NCBI RefSeq assembly: GCF_027887165.1
Contig: NC_077228.1
Location: forward strand, 107,706,043-107,770,042
Source of the DNA: Monodelphis domestica
Lineage: Eukaryota > Chordata > Mammalia > Didelphimorphia > Didelphidae
Reading direction: 5' to 3'
Length of the DNA: 64,000 nucleotides
Shown: piece after piece, positions 38,642 to 46,189 of the stretch
Layout: each line of letters starts with the position of its first letter
Position numbering within the stretch: the stretch's first letter is position 1
Position numbers and translations under genes: made by a program
Notes under the pieces: model-generated
Told to the model about the DNA's origin: nothing
The model's input: only the letters and a program-made list of their open reading frames with translations
The model's database searches: none

Positions 38642-39467
38642 ATTTGTTTGCACATCATCTCATCCTTATGTGAACTACATTCTTCACTCAGATGAGACCT
38701 TTCTTTCTCACTCTCTAGCTTAGCACAGTGCCTGGTACACAGTCGCTGCTAAATAAATGTTTATTGATTGTGTAATTGAATTGCATCTGAAAATAGCTCC
38801 TAGTAGATTGACAGAAGCTACAATTCTGATCATTGTGGCTGAAGGAATGACTGAATGTTGGTAGTACTCTGTCCCTCCAAATGGCTCTGTCTCCACAATG
38901 GCTTCCTCCTTCCAAATGGCTCTCTCTCCCCAAATCCCCCTTTTTTCCTTGTGGGAATTGGCCACACAAGAATCACAATGCCTGATTTTGTCAGTTGTGC
39001 AGGTAAGAATGCTGTTAAATTGTATTAGATTACTAGGGGGGTAATTAGTTATTCTTTATGGGTCTCAGTTTCCCCATCTGTAAGAAGAAGCTCTTACAGG
39101 TTTTTGAGGGAAGAGGAATGTTGACACGGTCAACAGGTACCCCTGGACCACTTTTTCTCTGCTCATCATCTATAATTAGGTACTTGCTGCTGCTTCTATT
39201 GGCTTACTACCCTGTTGCCTATACCTAGACAAAGAACCCCTTGCCTCTGCTTATTGACCCACAGATGTTGCTGTCCTCCTGATGATCATATGGAAAGCCC
39301 TCTCCTCCCCAAGGTTCTTTAGTCACATTATTTCCCATGCTTTTAGTCAGCTCAGACTCCCCTTAACCCCTTTCCTCTTGGCCTTGGTGTTACCTTTGTA
39401 AGCCATCACTGGGCAGACTGAAGAAGCAAATGAGCCAGGCTACCAGCAGGAGCTCCCAGCAATCCAT
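12158..39467 (-). CDS. REN: Renin, nine coding exons
   Basis: Renin is the secreted aspartic protease that cuts angiotensinogen to angiotensin I. Nine exons (39467-39394, 33700-33568, 32610-32487, 30604-30486, 29146-28950, 21761-21642, 21076-20935, 18684-18586, 12319-12158) join in phase to 1170 bases, giving 389 residues (human renin 406). Visible parts: signal peptide 1-~22; prosegment from R25; first active site [12 protein letters not shown] with D90; flap Y135; sequon NGS at N127; second active site [10 protein letters not shown] with D275; C-terminal block [15 protein letters not shown] and [13 protein letters not shown]. The C-terminal block and the exon lengths (exon 5 is 197 bases, exon 7 adds 47 residues) fit renin better than pepsin, cathepsin E or cathepsin D. 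The next locus on the minus strand is KISS1, as in human. Oddities: no Lys-Arg at the usual prorenin maturation site, one upstream glycosylation sequon missing, and a weak exon 6 donor. Confidence 0.96.
13321..13510 (+). repeat. CORE-SINE
   Basis: 'gctaggtggctaagtggtt' head, B-box-like 'gggttaaaatc', core 'tgtgaccctgggca' and the 'ggaaccaatac...ttttaagacag' tail, all in order. In REN intron 8. Confidence 0.85.
13530..13725 (+). repeat. CORE-SINE
   Basis: Second of three head-to-tail SINEs. Head degraded, core 'tgtgaccctgggcaagt' intact. Confidence 0.75.
13740..13915 (+). repeat. CORE-SINE
   Basis: Third of the trio, with 'ggggcagttaggtaactcaa' head. A surrounding uncharacterised repeat (13275-13320 and 13920-14060) appears to have been split by these insertions. 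Confidence 0.75.
14395..14570 (-). repeat. CORE-SINE
   Basis: Reverse-complement core 'ttgctcagggttacatag' and head 'gctacctagctgttccc'. Confidence 0.8.
15355..15535 (-). repeat. CORE-SINE
   Basis: 'gcccagggtgacacagctagg' core in two overlapping halves and 'catggctgcccc' head; complete in outline. Confidence 0.8.
15795..15996. repeat. (TTC)n/(GAA)n microsatellite, ~66 units, REN intron 8
   Basis: About 200 bases of TTC on plus with a single CCT interruption near its left edge. It grows from the A-rich tail of the SINE at 15997-16195. The long Phe, Leu and poly-Arg frames here are by-products. REN is transcribed from the other strand, so the pre-mRNA would read GAA. Confidence 0.98.
15997..16195 (-). 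repeat. CORE-SINE whose tail seeded the TTC run
   Basis: 'tccttaccatctgtcttgg' tail adjoins the microsatellite; head 'gagctacccagctggtccc' at the right end. Confidence 0.85.
16690..17190 (+). mobile_element. Old L1 ORF2 fragment (reverse transcriptase part)
   Basis: Degraded but ordered L1 ORF2 text: 'caacaatgataaataaaac', 'aatggggatacactagg' and 'caaggatgcactctctct' correspond to the region around 56585-56650 of the young L1. Many stops. In REN intron 8. Confidence 0.6.
17205..17365 (+). repeat. CORE-SINE, head truncated
   Basis: 'cttcctagctgtgtgaccctg' core (two overlapping parts) and a degraded tail; sits directly after the old L1 fragment. Confidence 0.75.
17530..18060 (+). repeat. Cluster of three MIR/CORE-SINE fragments
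   Basis: 17530-17665 has 'tggatagagtgctgac' and 'ctgtgtgaccctgggcaag'. 17715-17805 has the older MIR end 'tcctcatctgtcaaatgggg'. 17890-18025 has 'ttgccttatctgtaaaatgag'. Ages differ by sequence decay. Confidence 0.7.
18311..18566. repeat. Compound (GA)n/(CAGA)n microsatellite next to the REN exon 8 donor
   Basis: Purine-rich GA, ACAG and ACAT units on plus; the transcribed REN strand reads (TCTG/TCTC)n. It starts about 20 bases into intron 8. Cys/Leu/Ser-rich minus-strand frames are by-products. Confidence 0.95.
18586..18684 (-). CDS. REN: REN exon 8, residues 304-336
   Basis: 99 bases, phase 0 at both ends, acceptor tgcccacag, donor gtaagc. Encodes [16 protein letters not shown], then [14 protein letters not shown]. 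The TLPDISF motif is the usual aspartic protease C-lobe strand. Same 33-residue length as the human exon. Confidence 0.95.
18895..19140 (+). repeat. MAR1-type SINE
   Basis: Longer SINE with 'tcagtttgctcatctgtaaa', 'ggagaaggaaatggcaaa' and a gaa-gatttggacaggactga end, in REN intron 7. Confidence 0.85.
19499..19543. repeat. (TA)n microsatellite
   Basis: Imperfect TA/TG run immediately left of the solo LTR. Confidence 0.9.
19544..20212 (+). mobile_element. Solo LTR, 669 bases, REN intron 7
   Basis: Begins TGTGAATTTC and ends ATATCACA, so TGTGA and TCACA are inverted ends. ATAT flanks both sides, which fits a 4-base target-site duplication but is weak evidence because the flank is AT-rich. Contains 'gggtatttaagccc' (TATA-like, ~20013) and a CT-rich tract then 'gtaattaaaac' as polyadenylation region. 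Plus orientation, antisense to REN. Confidence 0.65.
20335..20560 (-). repeat. MAR1-type SINE
   Basis: 'ttttcttggcaatactggag' and 'aaggtcacacagctaataag', ending at 'gagccacctcagtggtgcc'. Between the LTR and REN exon 7. Confidence 0.85.
20935..21076 (-). CDS. REN: REN exon 7, second catalytic aspartate
   Basis: 142 bases, acceptor cccatacag, donor gtgagg. Completes G256 and encodes residues 257-303, including [19 protein letters not shown] with catalytic D275 and the small-loop disulfide C266/C270. The open frame continues past the donor to 20563, which is intronic read-through. Confidence 0.95.
21305..21455 (+). repeat. CORE-SINE, internally deleted
   Basis: 'gttaggtggctcagtagttt' head and 'gagaaagtaagggttt' tail are present, but most of the core is missing. 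Confidence 0.75.
21642..21761 (-). CDS. REN: REN exon 6, residues 216-256
   Basis: 120 bases, acceptor gttctccag. Encodes [20 protein letters not shown] and then WQIQMQG, the aspartic-protease stretch ahead of the second DTG. The donor is gtcagg, weaker than the consensus; the length is divisible by three. Confidence 0.93.
22690..22865 (+). repeat. CORE-SINE
   Basis: 'gaggtgggaggtcctgaatt', 'tgtatgaccctgggcaagtc' and 'ccttggaaccaatatacag'. REN intron 5. Confidence 0.85.
23015..23120 (+). repeat. CORE-SINE 3' half
   Basis: Core 'gtgtgaccctgggcaagtca' with the 'cttctgtcttagagccg' tail variant. Confidence 0.75.
23265..23460 (+). repeat. Uncharacterised interspersed repeat
   Basis: 'agattaaaatttaattgg...caacaaaac' followed by 'aagtcaacgtgtggccca' and 'gagtttgatgcca'. 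Related text occurs at 33895-34030 and, split by SINEs, at 13275-14060. I do not recognise the family. Confidence 0.5.
24090..24245 (-). repeat. CORE-SINE
   Basis: 'aatctaagacagaagagcag' tail and 'tgccacctcactgtcc' head. Confidence 0.8.
24420..25150 (+). mobile_element. L2 LINE fragment
   Basis: Pyrimidine-rich L2-like text: 'aggaatcatccttgatccct', 'ccaatctgtaagtc', 'cctcatcatcac' and 'ggccttccacaag' in the order seen in mammalian L2 3' parts. No ORF remains. REN intron 5. Confidence 0.55.
25265..25465 (+). repeat. CORE-SINE, near full length
   Basis: 'gggggcagctaggtggctca' at the head through 'ggaagggaagggttta' at the tail. Confidence 0.88.
25840..25897. repeat. (CA)n microsatellite, ~29 units
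   Basis: Pure CA run at the tail of the adjoining SINE. Confidence 0.97.
25898..26080 (-). repeat. CORE-SINE
   Basis: 'cttccaagacagaagattgg' to 'gtgctacttagctgtgc'. Confidence 0.85.
27060..27275 (-). repeat. CORE-SINE
   Basis: T-run then 'aaaccttcccttccatatta', ending 'gagccacctagctgccc'. Nearly complete. Confidence 0.88.
28051..28205 (-). repeat. CORE-SINE 3' half with (TTTTC)n tail
   Basis: A TTTTC run at 28051-28080 leads into 'taacccttaccttcagtctt' and stops after the core near 28205. Confidence 0.82.
28950..29146 (-). CDS. REN: REN exon 5, residues 151-216
   Basis: 197 bases, the same length as human exon 5. Acceptor aacccacag, donor gtgaga. Encodes [36 protein letters not shown] and [29 protein letters not shown] is a strong renin-type stretch. 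Confidence 0.96.
30486..30604 (-). CDS. REN: REN exon 4, active-site flap
   Basis: 119 bases, acceptor ctcttccccag, donor gtgagt. Encodes residues 111-150: [15 protein letters not shown] with sequon N127-G-S, then the flap [16 protein letters not shown] with Y135. In human renin the flap reads Y-S-T-G-T-V-S-G-F, so Arg139 and Lys141 are basic substitutions. Confidence 0.95.
30845..30945 (+). repeat. CORE-SINE 3' half
   Basis: 'gtgtgactctgggcaagtca' and the cttctgtcttagag tail. REN intron 3. Confidence 0.75.
31890..32020 (+). repeat. CORE-SINE 3' half
   Basis: 'gctgtgtgaccctggacaag' through 'gaaatggaaggcaagggtt'. REN intron 3. Confidence 0.8.
32487..32610 (-). CDS. REN: REN exon 3, first catalytic aspartate
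   Basis: 124 bases, acceptor tgcctacag, donor gtaaga. Encodes [19 protein letters not shown], then [15 protein letters not shown] with D90, ending [15 protein letters not shown] has Asp-Phe where human renin has Asn-Val; chymosin has the same Asp-Phe pair. Confidence 0.97.
33030..33490 (-). mobile_element. Probable old L1 ORF1 fragment
   Basis: The minus strand is A-rich with coiled-coil-like Glu/Lys/Leu content and repeated stops. The plus strand shows the T-rich look of antisense L1 ORF1. Assignment is by composition and general resemblance, not a motif. REN intron 2. Confidence 0.35.
33568..33700 (-). CDS. REN: REN exon 2, prosegment
   Basis: 133 bases, acceptor tcctggttag, donor gtaagt. 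Completes R25 and encodes [20 protein letters not shown], then [14 protein letters not shown], then [10 protein letters not shown] (residues 26-69). The LKKM and ESMK parts match the aspartic-protease propeptide. ILTNY aligns with the start of mature renin. No Lys-Arg pair precedes it, unlike human and mouse, and the region is about six residues shorter than in human. Confidence 0.93.
33895..34035 (+). repeat. Uncharacterised interspersed repeat
   Basis: 'gaactagattaaaatgtaatt', 'aagtcaatatgtgactcac' and 'tttggcaccactgg' (first string also continues from a preceding T). Related to 23265-23460. Confidence 0.5.
34255..34370 (+). repeat. Degraded SINE
   Basis: 'ggatagagtgctagacttta' and 'gatcctgggcaagtcaata' survive. 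REN intron 1. Confidence 0.55.
35390..35610 (+). repeat. MAR1-type SINE
   Basis: 'gaatagagttgtcaactctg', 'tcagtttcctcatctgttaa' and a 'tttgccaagaaaatacc' end. Confidence 0.8.
35820..36005 (+). repeat. CORE-SINE
   Basis: 'attggggcagataagtgaat' to 'gattctaagatggaag'. REN intron 1. Confidence 0.8.
36510..36755 (-). repeat. MAR1-type SINE
   Basis: 'gggttttcttggcaaagata', 'ggagtgatttgccatttcct' and 'tgccagttaactgcc' end. Confidence 0.83.
36907..37644. mobile_element. 738-base LTR- or MITE-like element with nested inverted repeats
   Basis: The outer ends are a perfect 22-base inverted repeat (36907-36928 and 37623-37644) starting TGTGACAGAGGC. GTTC flanks both sides (36903-36906, 37645-37648), a 4-base target-site duplication. 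A second perfect inverted repeat of 24 bases lies inside (36938-36961 and 37313-37336; core ctttctctcaggggg). TG...CA ends and a 4-base duplication fit a class I solo LTR, but such long inverted repeats are unusual for an LTR. No ORF. In REN intron 1. Confidence 0.75.
38215..38440 (-). repeat. CORE-SINE with a 23-base internal duplication
   Basis: Usual core, but 'tcaaggtcacagatctagg' plus four bases occurs twice in direct tandem (38313-38358), a copy-specific change. Confidence 0.85.
38573..38638. repeat. (AT)n microsatellite, ~33 units
   Basis: Pure TA run; REN intron 1, about 0.8 kb downstream of exon 1. Confidence 0.97.
39394..39467 (-). CDS. REN: REN exon 1, signal peptide
   Basis: ATG at 39467-39465 is about 67 bases below a TATA box and opens [20 protein letters not shown], a signal peptide with a hydrophobic core at residues 5-18. 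The exon ends CAA AG at donor gtaaca (phase 2). It is shorter than the human exon 1 peptide but starts with the same Met-Asp. Confidence 0.94.
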
Positions 39468-39533
39468 CCTGGTCTATCTCTCTGTCTGGCCTGAGATCGG
39501 GGCTGCTTGTTCTTTTCAAAGGCTCCATTTGCC

Positions 39534-39541
39534 TTTATATA
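39534..39541 (-). promoter_or_regulatory. REN: REN TATA box
   Basis: TATATAAA on the minus strand; expected transcription start about 39505-39510. Downstream text (aaggcaaatggagcc) resembles the TATA-proximal region of human REN. Confidence 0.8.
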
Positions 39542-39573
39542 CTACTGAATTCTAGTTGGGATCCTCCTCTCCT

Positions 39574-39584
39574 CTGATTTATAG
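39574..39584 (-). promoter_or_regulatory. REN: Candidate HOX/PBX site of the REN proximal promoter
   Basis: CTATAAATCAG on the sense strand, about 35 bases above the TATA box. The human and mouse REN promoters carry TAATAAATCA at a similar place, bound by HOX-PBX complexes. One mismatch in the core. A TAATAAATC also lies on the opposite strand at 39601-39609. Confidence 0.5.
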
Positions 39585-39721
39585 ACTGGATGGACAGGAG
39601 TAATAAATCCCAAGCTGAGGGCTAACCCTTGGTACAGAGCTTGATTTCACCTGATTCTAGTCAGGGCAACAGGGGGAAAAGAAGGGGAGGGTTGGTGGTG
39701 GGAAAGTAAACCACTGTTCAG

Positions 39722-39729
39722 TAACGTCA
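39722..39729 (-). promoter_or_regulatory. REN: Candidate cAMP response element of REN
   Basis: TGACGTTA on the sense strand, 7 of 8 matches to TGACGTCA and about 215-222 bases above the inferred start. The human REN CRE is near -220, and renin transcription responds to cAMP. Position plus sequence make it plausible. Confidence 0.45.
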
Positions 39730-40340
39730 GCAGGCCTATAAATCTGTCACACTGGTATCACAGTGGCCTGTCCTGGGTTCCATGCTGTAGGTGACCTCAG
39801 GAATGAGATGGGAAAACAAACCCTCAGTGGATCCAGGAGAGAATTAAGCCAGAATACAGGTTCCTGAATGGTCAGGTCTAGGTTCCCTCTCCCAGCACAC
39901 AGCCCTTGAGGTTTTCTCATCATCCTTCAGTAATCACAGAAGTATTCTGTCTTGATCTTGTCACAAACATGTTGTATAACTGTACTAGGTAACTCTGGAG
40001 GAAATTCATTATTCCCTATGGATCTTAATTTCTCCATCTATAATGTAGAGGAAACCCTTCAGGCTCAATGCTGATTTTTCTGGGCAATACCAAGTTGTGG
40101 GTGAAACACAGAAGGGAAACTTGAATTTTCACCCTCCCAATTCTGTTCCCTTCTCCCTATATTGATGGCTTCTCCCTCTCATTCTCTCCAGAGGATATTC
40201 CTTCTCTGAGATAACCAACAGTAGTTCCTTTATAGGTGCATCCCAAACTGGGCTGCCTTCTGTCTTTTGACAATATCAGCAACAATATTAAACCCTTCTT
40301 TATCCTTCTTATCAAAAGAGTTTGACTTTACTCATAAAAT
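39730..40340. other. REN upstream flank, no recognised repeat
   Basis: Apparently unique sequence. Includes 'aggtgacctca' at 39790-39800, an inverted nuclear-receptor half-site pair that could be chance. Confidence 0.4.
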
Positions 40341-40344
40341 TGAG

Positions 40345-40515
40345 ATTGATGCAGTGAGGCAACACAGTGGATAGAGTATCAGGCCTAGAGTCAGGAGGAC
40401 CTGGGATCAAACCTGACCTCAGACAGTTCCTTGATGTGTGACCCTGGGCAAGACACTTAACCCCCATTGCCTAGCCCTGAGAATTCTAAGACAGAAAGGG
40501 TAAGGGTTAAAATTT
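40345..40515 (+). repeat. CORE-SINE
   Basis: 'gaggcaacacagtggataga' to 'gacagaaagggtaagggtt'. Confidence 0.82.
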
Positions 40516-40950
40516 TTAAAAGGCACAGAGAGGTCATCTACTGTGAGCCTCTTCTTTCTCCCATGCTCTTATCCAGACTCCTTCAACAACATCTTTCATT
40601 CTCTCCTGCTTTGCTCTGGCCCCAGAGGAAGAGGTGACCCTTCTCCTGGGCAAGACTAACCCCTTTGCTTGTGCCTTAAGCCCATTCCCTCCTGTCTCCT
40701 CCAAGAATTTGTCTCCTCAGTCCATCCCTCCTCTATATCATCCTTGGTATCATCACATCTACTTGCTCCTTCCTTGTTGATTACAAATAAGTCTTCTTCC
40801 TCTATCCTTATAAGGATTTTCCCTTGACTCTGACATTGCCTACTTCTCTTTTCCCTTTCTGGGATTGGGACTGACACTGTGATTTCATCCATGCAGGGAG
40901 CTCTCAGTAAGGATCACCTTCTACCAAAGCTTCTCTGCAATGCAGTCATC

Positions 40951-41155
40951 AAAAAACAAAAACAAAAGCAAACAAAACAAAACAAAACAAAACACCTTTC
41001 TGCCTTTGATCAATTCATAGAGTGTCTAAGGTTCAGACAGTTCCTAGTTGTGTGACCCTGGACAAGTCACCTAACCCACATTGCCTAGCCCTTACCATTT
41101 TTCAGACTTAGAACCAATACATAGTACTAATTTTAAGTCAGAAGGTAAGGGTTAA
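40951..41155 (+). repeat. (AAAAC)n run and truncated CORE-SINE
   Basis: Imperfect aaaac units at 40951-40994, then SINE core 'gtgtgaccctggacaagtca' with tail to 41155. Confidence 0.78.
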
Positions 41156-41164
41156 AAAAAAAAC

Positions 41165-42225
41165 ACAACTACATCTTGCACTTTTCTATTTATCAATTCT
41201 TTTTCTGGAGGTGCACATTTACATTTGTTCTTCAAACAGTATTTCTTTAGTTGTACATATTGTTTGCTTGCTTCTTCTGTTCATTTCACTCTTCATAATT
41301 TCATTTAGGTGTTTCTATATTTTTAAATTAATTGACTCATCATTTCTTACTGTGCAGTAGTATTCCATGATAATCAGATGCCATAATTTGTTTAGCCATT
41401 CCTTCATGATGGGCATCCCCTCAGTATCTACTTCCTTGCCTTTACAAAGAGAGCTGCTAGAAGTAGTTTAGAACATGTACATCCTTTTCCTTTTCACTGA
41501 ACAGTGGTATTTCTGGATCAAAGGGTATAATGCACTTTTATAGCTCTTTGGGCACATTCTGGACTACTCTCCAAAATGGTTGGATCAGTTCACAGTTCCA
41601 TCAACAGTATATTAATGTCTCCTTTTCTGCTCCAACACTTGTCATTTTGCCTTTTTGTCCCTTTAACCAATATGATAGATGCTATCTCAAAGCTGTTTTT
41701 AAAAGTGGAGCGCGGGGACAGCTAGCTATCACAGTGGATAGAGCACTAGGCCTGCAGTCAGGACCTTGAAATTTAAGCCCAGGCACTTACTAGTGACTTG
41801 ACCTTGAGCAAGCCACTTAAGCCCAATTGCCTAGTCCTTACCATTCTTCTGCCTTGGAAATGAGACTTAGTGCTCATTCTAAGACAGAAGGTAAAGAAGA
41901 TAATGGTTTAAAAAAAACCAAGTTTTAAAAATTTGTATTTTTCTAATTTGTAATGATTTAGATCACTTTTTCATATGGCTATATGTATAGCTTTTATTTC
42001 TTCATCCAAAAAATCTCTCTTTTTATATCTTTTGACAACTTATCTTTTGGGGAATTGTTTGTATTCTCATAAAGTTGAATAAATCCTTTCTATATTTTAG
42101 ATATATAAGACTTTTATACAAAAAAAATCATCTATAAAATCCCCCCTCCAATTTTTTATGTTCCTTCTTATCTTGGTTATATTCGTTTTGTTTGTATAAA
42201 AACCTTTTAATTTATTTATTTTTCT
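41165..42225 (-). mobile_element. Old L1 3' part with nested SINE
   Basis: Antisense ORF2 C-terminus markers on plus: 'gtagtattccatgataatca', 'ttgtttagccattccttcat', 'ctggatcaaagggtataatg' and 'caaaatggttggatcagttc'. A CORE-SINE at 41705-41910 (plus) interrupts it. Much more decayed than the L1 at 47.4 kb. Confidence 0.75.
41705..41910 (+). repeat. CORE-SINE inside old L1
   Basis: 'gggacagctagctatcacag' head, 'gcaagccacttaagccc' core and 'attctaagacagaaggtaaa' tail. Confidence 0.82.
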
Positions 42226-42799
42226 TTTTTCGGAAACTAAGTTACACCATGGTTAAGACCCTCTGAAAGACCCACAATCTGTCAGAGTGATAAATAGTCA
42301 GACTTAACAACTCAAATCCTCAAACACTTGGATCAAGTCATGACCACATTTATTGCAAAAGGGCCCTGTACACATTGATATCAATTCCACTACCCTAAGA
42401 TTCTAGTTACCCAACAAGTCATTAACATACGGAAACATGTATTGTGAACAGCAAGAAATATTATCCATTCTTTCTGCATATTCCTAACCTGTCCCTCCTG
42501 AGCAACCGTGCTACTCACACCACACAGGTCTATGCAGAATTGTCTATTTTATACATTACAACACTCTCTATCTCTTATTGCTACATAATTTTTTCCAGAA
42601 TATTAATCTGAAACCTAATGTGTTCCAGGTCCTTCTAATTCCCATTAGGTCCAGGTGATGTATCCATTTTGACTTTATCTGGGTAAATAGTTTAAGATAT
42701 GACTGTATACCTATTTTCTGCCAGATAAACCATTGTTTAATATGATTGAGAAAAAGAGAAGAAAACCAAATCACTAGCATCCAAAATGAAATAAATGAA

Positions 42800-43175
42800 T
42801 TTACCATGAATGAAAATGAAGTCAAAACAATTCTCAGGACTTATTATGTTGGATTATATGCCAATAAATTTATCAACTGAAGTGAAACAATGAAATAATA
42901 CTTACAAAAATATAAACTACCTAGACTAACAAAGGAGGAAAAAGAATATTTAAAGACACCTATTTTAGAAAGAAAAATTGTACAACCCTCAGAACCAGAT
43001 GGATTTATAAGAGAATTCTGTCAATATTTAAAGATTAACTAATTGTAATGTTGAATTGAACTATTTAGAAAATGGTAAAGAAGGGAGTCCTGATAAACTC
43101 CTTTTATGTTACAAATAAGATGCTGATGTCAAAACCAGAAAGAGAAAGAAAATTATAGACCAAAAAGACAAGAAA
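42800..43175 (+). mobile_element. Old L1 ORF2 fragment (start of reverse transcriptase)
   Basis: 'tataaactacctagactaac', 'aactccttttatgttacaaa' and 'gaaaattatagaccaaaa' align with 55960-56250 of the young L1. Frames are broken throughout. Confidence 0.7.
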
Positions 43176-43669
43176 AAAAAAAGACAGAAAGGAGGTAAGA
43201 ATGAGTAGCAAGGAAAGGGGGAAGTGGGCAACTTGACTGTAATGGTACTATTCCAGCAAGAGGCCAAAAAGGGTTCCTGCCCTGTTCTTGGGTTTATTTG
43301 GCATTATGAAGGTCTGGGGTTATATTAGCCAAACTAGTTTTCACCTCCAACCAGGATGAATGCACAAAAGCATGGAGAAATTCATGTGAACTGATACAAA
43401 ATGAAGTCAGGCAAAATGATAGACCATGACTGCAACAATATAAATAAAGTAACCACAAAACTGTATGGGGTTAAGTTTTGCCAAACTACTAAGAACAATC
43501 TTGGCCCCAAAGAAAGGATTTGAAAAGACATTTCCCAGATAACTGTGGGCAGAGATGGAAAGGAGGTTCTTGTCCTCAAGCTCACATAGCCTGGCCCCTT
43601 CCTGTCTTTCTGGGTTCCTTCTACAGCATTCCTTCCTCCACACTCCATGGTCTCGCTACCCACTCACCA

Positions 43670-44045
43670 GTCCTCACACATCTCTATTCAGCTCCTTGAT
43701 TTGAGTTTCTGCTGTCCCCCCCACCTCATACCCAGAATGCTTCCCATGTCACCTCTTACTCTAAGAATGTCTGATCTTCTTCAAGTTCTACTTTACTATT
43801 AGCATTACAGCTATTAATGCCATGACCTCTAAGGTCACCTTGTAACTATTGTGTATCTATCTTGCTTCTTTGTATTCCATACATACACACACACACACAC
43901 ACACATATTTCTTTGTACAAGTTGTTTTCTCCTCTTCGCTTTTAGAATGTAAGATCCTTGAGAAGCTTTTTTTCTTTCTCTTTCTATTTTCAGTGCTTGA
44001 ATATTGCCTGACATAAAGTGGACACTTAATGATTTTTGATTAATT
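43670..44045 (+). mobile_element. L2 LINE 3' end
   Basis: 'agaatgtaagatccttgaga' then 'agtgcttgaatattgcctga' and 'tggacacttaatgattt', the L2 end order. A short CA run sits at 43884-43904. Confidence 0.6.
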
Positions 44046-44464
44046 GGAACATTGTGTATAATGTCAGATGTTTTTTCCTTTTACAGCAGGACCTCATTTT
44101 TATGCAAACTCAACACAAGTGAATTCAGGTACACATGATTGGCCACCCAGAAAACACTTAAAATGAAAAATTTATGCTCAAAATCCATGTTTTGAAAATC
44201 CAAGCAGAAAGTCTCATAACAATTAGCCTAATAGGCCTCATTCTGACTCTGAGAAGTGTTCATGAGAGCTATTGTAGTGTTTTATGCTTAAGCATTAGCT
44301 CCCACATCAGTCTTTGTCCAGAGTTTTAGTCGGCTTGGCTCAGTCAGAAGATAGGAAAGATCTGGCACATGATACAGTGGAAAGAGCACTAGATTTCGAG
44401 TCAGAAAGCTATGATTGAGTCTTACATTCCTAATATAAATATGACTTTAAGAAACCCAAATTTT

Positions 44465-44630
44465 ACCTTTTTTTTCTTAGTATTAGTTCTGAGACAGAAG
44501 AGGAGCAAGGGTGAAGCAACTGAAATGAAGTCATTTGTCCAAGTTAACACAGCTAGAAAATGTCTGAGGTGACATTTGAACTCAGGTCCTTCTGACAACC
44601 AACCTTACACTCTGTCCACTGTACTACCTA
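44465..44630 (-). repeat. CORE-SINE
   Basis: 'ttagtattagttctgagaca' to 'tgtactacctagcc'. Confidence 0.8.
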
Positions 44631-44824
44631 GCCTATCTGTATTACTTTGAAGAAAGCAATTTTTATTTTTACCTTTCTGGGCCTTAGTTTCTTCATATGT
44701 AAAATGTGGGAACTGGATTAGATGATCTCTCTTAGCTCTTGGTCTCTTATCCTTTGACCTCCCTGAGCCTTCAGTTCCTTCTGCTGTAACATGACTAAGT
44801 TGAATAATAGGACCTGTAGAGTTC

Positions 44825-45045
44825 CTTCTAAGCTAAGTGGCCAAGCCAGGAAGACCTGAGTCTTCAGGTCTTCAGATGCAAAATCCAGCTTCAGATACTA
44901 GCTGTGTGACTTTTGGTAAACCCCTTAACCCTGTTGGTCTCAGTTTCCTCATCTGTAAAATGAATTGGATAAGGCAATGGAAAACTCCTCCAGTATCATT
45001 GCCAAGAAAACCCCAAATGTGGTCATGAAGCATCAGATACACCTG
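44825..45045 (+). repeat. MAR1-type SINE
   Basis: 'tctcagtttcctcatctgta', 'ggaaaactcctccagtatca' and 'gaaaaccccaaatgtggtca'. Confidence 0.85.
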
Positions 45046-45204
45046 AAATTACTCAATAATAACAACAACATGGAGAAGAAAGGGGGCTTGGTGTGTTTAA
45101 GCTCTAGACAACAAAAATAAGACCTATCAGGTTGGAGGATTTCAGCTCTATAGAAGGATGAATATTCTAATAACTAAGAACTGATCAGTAATGGAACTGG
45201 CTGT

Positions 45205-45880
45205 CTCATGAATCAAGGAGTTCATTCTGGAGAGCACTATGGAGCCAGGCTCAAAAGGCCATTAAACAATGACTACTATTTGACCTAGTATGACTGTTAC
45301 TGGCATGACCTGTACCAACATATTTTTAGCAGCTCTTAATGTAGTGACAAAGAATTGGAAACTGAGGGGACGCCTGTAACTTTGGGAATGAATGAACAAG
45401 TTATAATGAAATACTGTTGTGCCATAAGGCATAAGGAAGAGGATGAGTTCAGAAAAACCTGGACAAATTTATACAAACTGTTTCAAAGTGAAGTGAGCAG
45501 AACCAGCAAAACACTGTTTACAGTAAGAGAAATGTTATACAATGATCAACTGTGAAGGACAAAACCATTATGAGCAAAGCAAGTCTCCAAGATCCCCACC
45601 AGGAACTCATGATGAAAAGTTATCCACAGCCAGAGAAGGAACGGGTGGAGTGAGAGGCAGGTCAAAGCTTGCTATATTCCACTTTATTTCCTTCATGAGA
45701 TTGCTATTGAATAGTGTGATATGTATCTTCTATTGCTACATGATCAATATGGAAATAGACATGGCAGGAAAGTACTGATATAATGTAAATGAAACTATTT
45801 GCTGCCTTCTTGTAGAGATAGGGGAGGGAAGAGGGAAATCTGACTCCTAAAATGTCAATAAAGAATGGTTAAAATTGTTT
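45205..45880 (+). mobile_element. Old L1 3' end
   Basis: Diverged ORF2 C-terminus: 'cattctggagagcactatgg', 'gacaaagaattggaaactga' and 'agtgagcagaaccagcaaaa', ending with 'tcaataaagaatgg'. An older subfamily than the copies with the ggaaatgatcaaataaaat tail. Confidence 0.7.
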
Positions 45881-45989
45881 CTATGTATACCTAAAAAAGT
45901 AAATATTTTAAAAAATGGATTAATGAGTTCTCCATCAATAAAAAATATTCAAATAAAGGCTGTGAGACATATCTAAAAAAGATTCCAGG

Positions 45990-46175
45990 GGTGGGGTGGG
46001 GAGGAGCTAGGCTGCCCATTGGTTAGAACTCCAGACCTGAAGATGGGGGTTCTGGGTTCAAATCTAACCTTATACATCCTAGATGCAACCCTAAGGAAGT
46101 CACTTAACCCACATTGGCTTGCTGCTTTTCTGACTTAGAACCAATACATAGTATTGATTCTAAGACAGAAGGTAA
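45990..46175 (+). repeat. CORE-SINE
   Basis: 'ggagctaggctgcccattgg' to 'gattctaagacagaaggtaa'. Confidence 0.8.
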
Positions 46176-46189
46176 AGGTATTTAAAAAA

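Larger units (their letters stand above)
37800..38770 (+). mobile_element. L2 LINE 3' end, interrupted by a SINE and an AT run
   Basis: The last part reads 'tagcacagtgcctggtacac', then 'ctaaataaatgtttattga', the classic L2 3' end. Upstream pyrimidine-rich text (37830-38040) is L2-like. The SINE at 38215-38440 and the AT run at 38573-38638 split it. Confidence 0.7.

Noticed and set aside
12158..39467. Alternative identities pepsin, chymosin, cathepsin E or D for the protease gene
   Set aside because: The C-terminal block, GVLKEDVFS, exon lengths and the KISS1 neighbour all favour renin; DTGSSDFW alone would have suggested chymosin.
39788..39802. Nuclear-receptor element as part of a distal REN enhancer
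   Set aside because: A single inverted half-site pair is too common by chance and lacks the CRE and E-box neighbours of the known enhancer.
40656..40892. 78-residue minus frame with charged composition
   Set aside because: No recognisable motif or neighbouring exon; likely chance.
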